The position numbers and the translations under genes are program-made. Of a DNA stretch of 5,397 nucleotides, positions 1-4,889 are shown piece by piece. Numbering within the stretch: position 1 is the first letter of the stretch; every line of letters starts with the position of its first letter. The stretch is taken from positions 1-5,397 of the forward strand of contig DIWG01000007.1 in NCBI GenBank assembly GCA_002423465.1. The letters run 5' to 3'. The stretch is from Syntrophaceae bacterium UBA6112 (lineage in GTDB: Bacteria; Desulfobacterota; Syntrophia; Syntrophales; UBA5619). The notes beneath the pieces are model-generated. The model did no database searches, had not been told where the DNA came from, and worked only from the letters and a program-made list of their open reading frames with translations.

Positions 1-682
1 CGGCGCCGGTAAAAGCCCCCTTCTCGTGGCCGAAGAGCTCACTCTCGAGGAGGGTGTCGGGGATGGCGCCGCAATGGACGCCGATGAACTGAACCCCCCG
101 CCGGTTGCTGTGACGGTGGATCAGTTTAGCCAGAACCCCTTTCCCCGTTCCCGTCTCCCCGGTCAGCAGAACGGTGCTCTTCGTGGGCGCGACGAGGCGT
201 ACCTGATCGAAGACGGCCCGCATGACGGGATTTCGGGTCTGGACGACGTCCAGGGAATCGGACTGCCAGAAGCGATCCCGGAGGTAATCGAGTTCCGACT
301 GCGCCCGGATCCCCTCGTGAAGGCTCTCCATCACATACCGGATCTCCTCGGCGTTCAGCGGATAGGTCACATAATTTGCTGCGCCCGCCTTCACCGCTTC
401 GACCGCCTCACCCGCCCTCTCCGGCGGGGTCATCACAATGATTTCAATCGACGGAAAACCCTGCCGCACCACCCGCAGAGCCGCACCGGAGTCGTCGCCG
501 ACTTCCCCCAGTCCGCAAAGCAGATCCAGATCGAGAAAGGCGAACTCGTACCGCCGTCTCCGCAACGATTCCCGACTCTCCCGGACGGTGGCCGCCGCAT
601 CCACCTGGAAGGGCCGGCGGAAGGCGACTCGGATGACCTCCGTCGCGGCCCGATCTCCGGTCGCCGCAAGGATGTATTTCAT
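1..682 (-). CDS. Sigma-54-dependent (NtrC-family) response regulator, N-terminal part, cut by the left edge
   Basis: This is a cytoplasmic transcription activator of the bacterial enhancer-binding type, which uses AAA+ ATPase activity to open sigma-54 promoters. Reading the minus strand from ATG at 682-680 gives 227 codons that run off the window. Residues 1-120 form a receiver-like domain with FLDLDLL around D51 as the likely phospho-acceptor and T85 in VMTPP. From about residue 145 the AAA+ domain begins, with a Walker A motif GETGTGKG (175-182), the ELFGHEKG segment (215-222) and the sigma-54-contacting GAFTGA loop (222-227), where the window ends. The start is supported by GGAGG at 691-687, four bases upstream. 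The receiver is atypical: the usual acidic pair after beta-1 reads AATGD, and the conserved Lys of the K-P motif is Tyr (YVTYPL, Y107). The C-terminal HTH and the target genes lie outside. Family assignment is secure; partner kinase and regulon are unknown. Confidence 0.93.
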   Translation of the reverse strand, partial: MKYILAATGDRAATEVIRVAFRRPFQVDAAATVRESRESLRRRRYEFAFLDLDLLCGLGEVGDDSGAALRVVRQGFPSIEIIVMTPPERAGEAVEAVKAGAANYVTYPLNAEEIRYVMESLHEGIRAQSELDYLRDRFWQSDSLDVVQTRNPVMRAVFDQVRLVAPTKSTVLLTGETGTGKGVLAKLIHRHSNRRGVQFIGVHCGAIPDTLLESELFGHEKGAFTGA

Positions 683-686
683 GAAA

Positions 687-691
687 CCTCC
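687..691 (-). promoter_or_regulatory. Ribosome binding site of the sigma-54 regulator
   Basis: GGAGG on the minus strand, four bases before ATG at 682. It fixes the start of the regulator. The surrounding 11-mer GATTCCGGAGG recurs exactly at the corA ribosome binding site (868-878) in the opposite orientation. Confidence 0.7.
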
Positions 692-718
692 GGAATCAAT
701 AAAATTTGGATCCGGCGT

Positions 719-748
719 TTACGTCCGCGATTCCGAAAATTTTGTCAA
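719..748 (-). promoter_or_regulatory. Possible promoter for the sigma-54 regulator (perfect -35, poor -10)
   Basis: The minus strand carries TTGACA at 748-743 in the context TTTTTTCTTGACAAAA. No convincing -10 follows at 16-18 bp; the best match is a weak CGTAAA at 19 bp spacing (723-718). The position, about 60 bp before the start codon, is right for a promoter. The identical 16-base context also surrounds the -35 of the better promoter near 3822, which raises confidence slightly. Confidence 0.35.
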
Positions 749-792
749 GAAAAAATCACATCCGCATCCCTCTTCTGCGGCCTACTTTTTCA

Positions 793-821
793 TTGTTTTT
801 CCGGAAACGATGGGCTACATT
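793..821 (+). promoter_or_regulatory. Weak candidate sigma-70-type promoter for corA
   Basis: TTGTTT (793-798) and TACATT (816-821) are separated by 17 bp, in the AT-rich part of the divergent intergenic region about 70 bp before the corA start. Matches to consensus are modest (3/6 and 4/6). The spacer contains the perfect palindrome TTTCCGGAAA (798-807), a possible operator. This is only a candidate. Confidence 0.3.
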
Positions 822-873
822 AATATCACTTTTGCACCCGTTTATTCCCATCTCGGAAGTTCCGCTCGATTCC

Positions 874-878
874 GGAGG
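874..878 (+). promoter_or_regulatory. Ribosome binding site deciding the corA start
   Basis: GGAGG lies ten bases before ATG 889. A second purine run, AGGGAG at 883-888, abuts the ATG. Together they favour 889 over the upstream in-frame ATG at 706, which has no comparable site and would add 61 residues with no counterpart in CorA proteins. Confidence 0.65.
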
Positions 879-888
879 AAAAAGGGAG

Positions 889-1950
889 ATGCTGGGAACC
901 ACAAAGAAAAGATCCGCCAAGGCCGGTCTCCCGCCCGGCGCCCTGGTTCATATCGGGGAGGTTCATGCGGACAGGGCGAAAATTACCCTCTGTGAATACG
1001 ACGAATCCCATTTTAAGGAGAGGGAGATCCGCTCCCTGGAGGGGCTGATGCCGCCTTCGGACCGCAAGGAAGTCACCTGGGTCCACATCGACGGTCTCCA
1101 GGATGTCCCCCTGCTCGAACAGATGGGGATCGTTTTCGGCCTCCACCCCCTGATCCTCGAAGACATGCTGATCACCGATCAGCGGCCGAAGTTGGAGGAC
1201 CACGGCGAATACCTCTACATCGTCCTCAAACGCTTCCATCAGGACAAAGGCGACCGTCTCGTCCCCGAGCAGGTGAGCATCGTCCTTGGCCCCAACTTTT
1301 TGATCTCCCTTCAGGAAAAGGAAGGAAAACTCCTCGACCCCGTTCGAGAGAGGCTCCGCAACGATCGGGGGCGTCTTCGCAAGGGCGGGGCGGACGGTCT
1401 CGCCCATGCCCTCCTCGACGGGATCGTGGACGGCTACTTCTCGATCCTGGACCATTTCGGCGAGGAGATCGAAACCATCGAGGAAGAACTGATAGGCCGA
1501 CCCTCGCCGAAAACCCTCCGGGCGATCCAGATCTTCAAGCGGGAGATGATCCTCTTGCGGAAAGCGGTCTGGCCCCTCCGGGAGGTGGTGGGCAACCTCA
1601 GCCGGTCCGATTCCCCTCTCATCCGCAAGCTTTCCATCCTTTACTTCCGCGACATCTCCGACCATACGGTCCAGGTTATCGACACGATCGAGACCTACCG
1701 GGACATGCTCTCGGGGATGCTCGACATCTACCTTTCCACCATCAGCAACCGGATGAACGAGATCATGAAGGTCCTGACGGTCATCGCCACCATCTTCATG
1801 CCGCTGACCTTCCTCGCCGGGGTCTACGGCATGAATTTCAAATACATGCCGGAGCTGGAGTGGCGGTGGGGATACTTTGCCCTCTGGGGGGTGATGCTGG
1901 TCATCGCCGTCTTCATGCTGCTCTATTTCAGACGGAAAAAATGGCTGTGA
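889..1950 (+). CDS. corA: CorA-family magnesium/cobalt transport protein
   Basis: This is a homopentameric inner-membrane channel for Mg2+ (also Co2+ and Ni2+), 353 aa. The long cytoplasmic N-terminal domain is followed by two C-terminal membrane helices, about 295-313 and 329-347. Between them sits the signature YGMNF (GMN at 314-316) and the MPELEW periplasmic loop, and the protein ends in the basic tail RRKKWL. Against Thermotoga maritima CorA, recalled from memory, the match runs the whole length, from GLPPG near residue 13 to KKWL, with nearly equal length (351 aa there). The acidic residues corresponding to its Mg-sensing Asp89/Asp253 are present here as D92 (LILED) and D255 (YFRDISDH), and the pore-helix Asn as N290. 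The start at 889 reproduces the usual N-terminus and has a GGAGG. The gene diverges from the sigma-54 regulator and is followed after 78 bp by the amidohydrolase, so co-transcription is possible. Nothing appears truncated. Confidence 0.96.
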   Translation: MLGTTKKRSAKAGLPPGALVHIGEVHADRAKITLCEYDESHFKEREIRSLEGLMPPSDRKEVTWVHIDGLQDVPLLEQMGIVFGLHPLILEDMLITDQRPKLEDHGEYLYIVLKRFHQDKGDRLVPEQVSIVLGPNFLISLQEKEGKLLDPVRERLRNDRGRLRKGGADGLAHALLDGIVDGYFSILDHFGEEIETIEEELIGRPSPKTLRAIQIFKREMILLRKAVWPLREVVGNLSRSDSPLIRKLSILYFRDISDHTVQVIDTIETYRDMLSGMLDIYLSTISNRMNEIMKVLTVIATIFMPLTFLAGVYGMNFKYMPELEWRWGYFALWGVMLVIAVFMLLYFRRKKWL

Positions 1951-2015
1951 CATAACAATTGCTGAATGAGGAGAATCGATTTCATTTTCAATGATTTTAG
2001 GGACAAACCGGCGCC

Positions 2016-2022
2016 AAGGAGG
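2016..2022 (+). promoter_or_regulatory. Ribosome binding site deciding the amidohydrolase start
   Basis: AAGGAGG lies six bases before ATG 2029. An in-frame ATG at 1966 would give a longer protein, but it has no ribosome binding site and its extra residues do not resemble the family N-terminus. ATG 2032 immediately follows and cannot be excluded as the start. Confidence 0.75.
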
Positions 2023-2028
2023 TCCGGC

Positions 2029-3594
2029 ATGATGAAAATCTATGAAGGCACCATCATTTCATGTGATCGGGAAAATCATGTTTACCGATACCTTGTCGAA
2101 GAAAATGGGCGGATTCTTTATGTCGGAGATGAGCTTCCCGCAGGATATCGGGATGCGCCCCGGGAGGTTCTGGGGGAAAGATCCCTGCTTCCCTGCTTCG
2201 GGGATACCCATATTCATTTCGCCTCTTATGCCCTGTTCAATGCCGGTCTCGACGTGAGATCCGCCAGGAGCCTGCCTGAGATGTCCGCGCGCATCGGTGA
2301 ATTTGCGCGCGAAAACGAGGATCCGATCCTCATGGGGTTCGGAGCGTCCACCCACTGCGTCAAGGAAAAGAGGCTGATCTCCCGGGAGGAACTGGATCGG
2401 GCCTGTCCGGACCGGCCGGTTTTCATCGTCAAATACGACGGCCATGCCTGCATCCTGAACAGCAAAACGATCGCCATGCTGCCGGGGAAAGTGAAAACCC
2501 TGCGCGGCTGGCATGAAGAATCCGGAGAGATGAATCAGGAGTCTTTCTTTGCCGTTACCGATTTCATGACCAAAAAGATATCCCTGCCGCGGACCCTGAG
2601 GAATATGCTCCGGGCCGCCGATGCCGTTGCGGAAAAAGGGATCGGGATGATGCATACCGTTTCCGGGGTCGGTTTTCCGCTCGATCTCGATGTAACCTTG
2701 GAGACGATCCTGGGAAAGGGGCTGGACAGCGGTTTCCAGACCCGGCTCTTTTTCCAGACGATGGATCTGAACAAAGTCAAGAAAAGAAAGCTTCCCCGCG
2801 TGGGGGGATGCTTCGCGACGGCCCTGGACGGCTGCTTCGGCAGCGAGGACGCGGCGCTTCGGCAACCGTACGCCAACAACCCCCAAAATCGGGGGATCCT
2901 CTTTCATGCCGACGAAGCGGTCGTTGAATTCGCGAAACGGGCCAACCGCGAAGGGTTGCAGATCGAGATGCATGCGATCGGCGATGCGGCCTTCGATCAG
3001 GCGGTCATGGCCATCGAGGCCGCCCTGAGGGATTTCCCGCGGCAGGATCACCGCCACGGCATCATCCATGCCTGCCTTCCCACCGAAGAAGGGCTTCGGA
3101 AGTGCGCCGATCTCGGCATCCAGATCCCGCTTCAACCTGCCTTTCTGATGTGGGACTTGGAACCCCTGGCGTTTCTGGAGGGCATCCTGGGAAAGCGAAC
3201 GGAACACATCTCTCCCCTGAGAAAGATGACCGACATGGGAATCGTTTTGAGCGGCGGCTCCGACGCCCCCTGCACGCTGCCGGACCCGATCGCCGGCATC
3301 TACGCCGCCTGCAATCACTACATCCCCGAACAGTCCCTTACGATTCCGGAGGCTCTGAAACTCTTCACCTGGAACGCCGCCTGGACCACTTTCGACGAGA
3401 AGGAGCGCGGTTCCCTGGAGACGGGAAAGATCGCCGACATGGTCATCCTGAACCAAAATCCGCTGGGGATGAAACCGGACGAGTTGCTGAACCTGAAGGT
3501 GGAAAAGCTGCTTCTCCAAGGGAAGGCCTATGAAAAAGGCCAGGGCATGCTGAGCCTCCTGGCCAAAGGGCTTTTGCCGGGCGGAAGGATATAA
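2029..3594 (+). CDS. YtcJ-like metal-dependent amidohydrolase (amidohydrolase family 3)
   Basis: A cytoplasmic TIM-barrel hydrolase of the amidohydrolase superfamily, 521 aa, the usual length for the YtcJ / N-substituted-formamide deformylase group. An N-terminal beta-sandwich strand (MMKIYEGTI) leads into the metal-binding motif GDTHIHF (H61, H63). Further family marks are KYDGHACILNSKTI, the third and fourth metal-ligand regions HAIGDAAFD (H315) and HGIIHACLP (H347), and the catalytic/metal Asp in GGSDAP (D412). The C-terminal strand reads LETGKIADMVILNQNP, typical of the composite domain closing the sandwich. No signal peptide is seen. The substrate cannot be predicted: family members cleave amide, formamide or related C-N bonds. 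It follows corA by 78 bp with no clear intervening terminator, and a short hairpin lies just after its stop. An imidazolonepropionase- or dihydroorotase-type role is less likely given the YtcJ-specific motifs. Confidence 0.9.
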   Translation: MMKIYEGTIISCDRENHVYRYLVEENGRILYVGDELPAGYRDAPREVLGERSLLPCFGDTHIHFASYALFNAGLDVRSARSLPEMSARIGEFARENEDPILMGFGASTHCVKEKRLISREELDRACPDRPVFIVKYDGHACILNSKTIAMLPGKVKTLRGWHEESGEMNQESFFAVTDFMTKKISLPRTLRNMLRAADAVAEKGIGMMHTVSGVGFPLDLDVTLETILGKGLDSGFQTRLFFQTMDLNKVKKRKLPRVGGCFATALDGCFGSEDAALRQPYANNPQNRGILFHADEAVVEFAKRANREGLQIEMHAIGDAAFDQAVMAIEAALRDFPRQDHRHGIIHACLPTEEGLRKCADLGIQIPLQPAFLMWDLEPLAFLEGILGKRTEHISPLRKMTDMGIVLSGGSDAPCTLPDPIAGIYAACNHYIPEQSLTIPEALKLFTWNAAWTTFDEKERGSLETGKIADMVILNQNPLGMKPDELLNLKVEKLLLQGKAYEKGQGMLSLLAKGLLPGGRI

Positions 3595-3597
3595 CCC

Positions 3598-3768
3598 TCA
3601 GCCTGCATTCAGGCTGTACTTCTTGAACTTGTAGCGGAGCCTCCGTTCGCTGATCCCGCGCAGGTCGTCGGGATGGCTCTGATGGTCGCCGGCCTTCTCC
3701 ATCGCGGCAACCCGCTTTTGAATCTTCATGGATTGACCCGATAGACTCCTCTCAGATGCATCCTTCAA
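3598..3768 (-). pseudogene. Remnant of the C-terminal Fis-type HTH of an NtrC-family regulator
   Basis: The minus strand from 3768 to the TGA at 3600-3598 is open for 56 codons after an in-frame TGA at 3771-3769. Its last 35 residues align without gaps to the DNA-binding end of sigma-54 activators: KAGDHQS corresponds to the usual TGGNQS, and DDLRGISERRLRYKFKKYSL to xDLLGISERxLRYKLKKYGL. Several positions of the first helix are eroded (HPDD instead of RAAD, R instead of L before GIS). The AAA+ and receiver domains that should precede it are absent; in their place stands the promoter of the RpiR gene. An ATG at 3729-3727 would give a 43-residue HTH-only peptide, but it has no well-placed ribosome binding site (GAGGAG lies about 16 bases away). 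I read it as the decayed 3' end of a deleted regulator. A tiny expressed DNA-binding peptide is the less likely alternative. Confidence 0.7.
3599..3616 (+). terminator. Weak terminator-like hairpin after the amidohydrolase
   Basis: CAGCCTG (3599-3605), loop CATT, CAGGCTG (3610-3616) make a perfect 7-bp stem starting four bases after the amidohydrolase stop. The following bases, TACTTCTTG, are only moderately T-rich, so intrinsic termination would be weak. The sequence is also the last codons of the minus-strand HTH remnant, so the pairing may be incidental. Confidence 0.35.
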
Positions 3769-3878
3769 TCATAATCAAACCATCGATATAACTTCGTTTA
3801 TTTTATTCCTACATTTTTTTCTTGACAAAAACGAACAACAAAGAAATAATTCCTTCAACGAAATATATTACTGAAGGA
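3761..3878 (+). repeat. Three copies of the 7-mer TCCTTCA around the RpiR promoter
   Basis: TCCTTCA occurs at 3761-3767 and 3851-3857 (both extend to TCCTTCAA), and its complement TGAAGGA at 3872-3878. The last two form a perfect dyad with a 14-bp spacer, covering the expected transcription start and the Shine-Dalgarno region. This placement suits binding sites of an autoregulatory dimer such as the adjacent RpiR protein. Binding is inferred, not shown. Confidence 0.45.
3822..3850 (+). promoter_or_regulatory. Strong sigma-70-type promoter of the RpiR-family regulator gene
   Basis: TTGACA (3822-3827, 6/6) and AATAAT (3845-3850, 5/6) are separated by exactly 17 bp, in an AT-rich stretch preceded by a run of seven T. 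The start site should fall near 3856-3858, giving a leader of about 30 bases before ATG 3887. It places the RpiR gene in its own transcription unit, separate from the amidohydrolase. Confidence 0.8.
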
Positions 3879-3886
3879 TATATTTC
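3860..3886 (+). promoter_or_regulatory. AU-rich hairpin displaying the Shine-Dalgarno sequence directly before the RpiR start codon
   Basis: GAAATATAT (3860-3868) and ATATATTTC (3878-3886) are perfect 9-bp complements separated by nine bases that contain GAAGG of the ribosome binding site (AAGGA, 3874-3878). The 3' arm ends at the base before ATG 3887. In RNA this would hold the Shine-Dalgarno in the loop and clamp the start codon region. The stem has a single G-C pair, so it would be weak and could be temperature- or protein-sensitive. Confidence 0.45.
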
Positions 3887-4786
3887 ATGCCGATCAAAGC
3901 CCTTTTCGCGGATAACCGGATTCAACTAACCGAAGCCCAAAAGCGTGCGGCGCAGTATATCATGGACCATTATGAGGAATCGATCTTCCTCACAGCCGCG
4001 AAGTTGGCAAACAAGGCCGGCGTGAGCGAAGCGACTATCGTGCGGCTTGCTCAAGTACTGGGGTTCGACGGCTATCCGAAATTCCAGCAGATGCTTCGCA
4101 CCAATCTGCAGGACCAACTCAGCACGGTCAAGCGGCTTGAGCAGACCGTCAAAAGCGTCCGGACAAACGGCGACATTCTTGCGAAGATCATCCAAGAGGA
4201 CATTCGGAATCTCTCCGAAACCCTCCGGGATATCTCCCCGGAGATATTCCATCAAGCCGTCACCGATATGGAGAAAGCCAAACGCATCTTCATCGTCGGA
4301 CTCCGCGGGGCCCATGCCCCGGCCCTCGTACTGGCCCTCTATCTGCGCTTTCTGGGGAAGCATGCTTCGCCGGTGATCCCCGGCTACGGGGATGTCTGGA
4401 ACACCCTGCACGGTATGGGCGCAGGCGATCTGACCATCGGGATCAGCATCCCCAGGTACACAAAACTGACGATCGATATCATGGAATACGCGAAAGAGAA
4501 CGGCGCCCGCGTCGGCGTCATTACCGATTCCCTCATCTCCCCCCTCGCCCGCAACGCCGACTGGGTTCTTCCCGTCCACTCCCGACTCGACTCTTTTATC
4601 GAATCCTTTACCGCAGCCATGAGCCTTGCCAACGCCCTTTTAACGGAATTGAGCGTCCGGAATCCGGAGGAGACCATGAAGACGTTGAAGGAGCGGGAAC
4701 TCCTCTGGCAAAAAAAAGAGATCTACGTTCTACCCTACGCCGATTACAAAAAAGAACGGAAGACAAAAAAAGCATCTACTCGATAG
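3887..4786 (+). CDS. RpiR/MurR-family transcriptional regulator (HTH plus SIS domain)
   Basis: A cytoplasmic one-component regulator, 299 aa, the normal family size. Residues 1-77 are the RpiR-type HTH: LTEAQKRAAQYIMDH, then the helix-turn-helix around 36-58 (AAKLANKAGVSEATIVRLAQ) and the GFDGYPKFQ signature (59-67). A helical linker leads to a SIS domain (about 120-260) that starts with RIFIVGLRG (133-141) and includes TDSLISPLA (213-221). The SIS loop that in phosphosugar-binding proteins reads SxSGxT is SIPRYTK here (187-193), so the ligand is probably not a typical sugar phosphate. A lysine-rich tail ends the protein. The start has AAGGA eight bases upstream. It has its own promoter and lies 103 bp before an acyl-CoA synthetase on the same strand, suggesting that it controls that gene and those beyond. 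The activator or repressor role cannot be told from sequence. Confidence 0.93.
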   Translation: MPIKALFADNRIQLTEAQKRAAQYIMDHYEESIFLTAAKLANKAGVSEATIVRLAQVLGFDGYPKFQQMLRTNLQDQLSTVKRLEQTVKSVRTNGDILAKIIQEDIRNLSETLRDISPEIFHQAVTDMEKAKRIFIVGLRGAHAPALVLALYLRFLGKHASPVIPGYGDVWNTLHGMGAGDLTIGISIPRYTKLTIDIMEYAKENGARVGVITDSLISPLARNADWVLPVHSRLDSFIESFTAAMSLANALLTELSVRNPEETMKTLKERELLWQKKEIYVLPYADYKKERKTKKASTR

Positions 4787-4819
4787 CGTCCCTGTTTCGG
4801 TGTTTCCAGCAGACGGCCA

Positions 4820-4849
4820 TTGAACCGTTCCGCTGCAACGGGGATTCAA
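4820..4849 (+). promoter_or_regulatory. Bulged dyad between the RpiR gene and the acyl-CoA synthetase gene
   Basis: TTGAACCGTT (4820-4829) pairs with AACGG (4837-4841) plus TTCAA (4845-4849): ten base pairs with a GGA bulge and a seven-base loop CCGCTGC. No T-run follows, so it is not a canonical terminator. It may be an operator, a leader hairpin or a processing site. TTGAACCGT recurs inside the next gene at 4899-4907. Confidence 0.35.
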
Positions 4850-4876
4850 CAACCCTGAGAGATCAACCATTACAAA

Positions 4877-4885
4877 TAAGGAGGT
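4877..4885 (+). promoter_or_regulatory. Near-ideal ribosome binding site of the acyl-CoA synthetase
   Basis: TAAGGAGGT is a full-length match to the 16S anti-Shine-Dalgarno sequence, with four bases before ATG 4890. It is much stronger than the AAGGA of the preceding regulator, consistent with the enzyme being made at a higher level. Confidence 0.75.
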
Positions 4886-4889
4886 TGTC

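Noticed and set aside
26..823. Plus-strand open frame of 265 codons at the left end.
   Set aside because: It is antisense to the sigma-54 regulator, whose Walker A and GAFTGA motifs fix the true strand and frame. Its product resembles no known family.
706..888. Upstream in-frame extension of CorA to ATG 706.
   Set aside because: The added 61 residues cover the divergent promoter region, do not match CorA N-termini and lack a ribosome binding site. ATG 889 reproduces the family N-terminus.
683..888. Sigma-54 (-24/-12, TGGCAC-N5-TTGC) promoter beside the sigma-54 regulator.
   Set aside because: No GG/GC pair with the required spacing was found in the divergent region, nor in the gaps at 3595-3886 and 4787-4889.
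826..1953. Long open frame on the minus strand opposite corA (375 codons).
   Set aside because: It mirrors the corA reading frame, is rich in Asp/His/Pro/Val with no recognisable domain, and has no ribosome binding site. It is a codon-usage shadow.
1966..2028. Upstream in-frame start of the amidohydrolase at ATG 1966.
   Set aside because: There is no Shine-Dalgarno before it, whereas AAGGAGG stands six bases before ATG 2029, where the family's first beta strand begins.
1951..2028. Terminator or promoter between corA and the amidohydrolase.
   Set aside because: I found no convincing stem followed by a T-run and no paired -35/-10 boxes in these 78 bases.
2059..3519. Very long open frame on the minus strand opposite the amidohydrolase (486 codons).
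   Set aside because: The plus strand has complete amidohydrolase motifs. The antisense product has no motif and an unnatural Gly/Arg/Pro/His-rich composition, as expected for a GC-rich antisense shadow.
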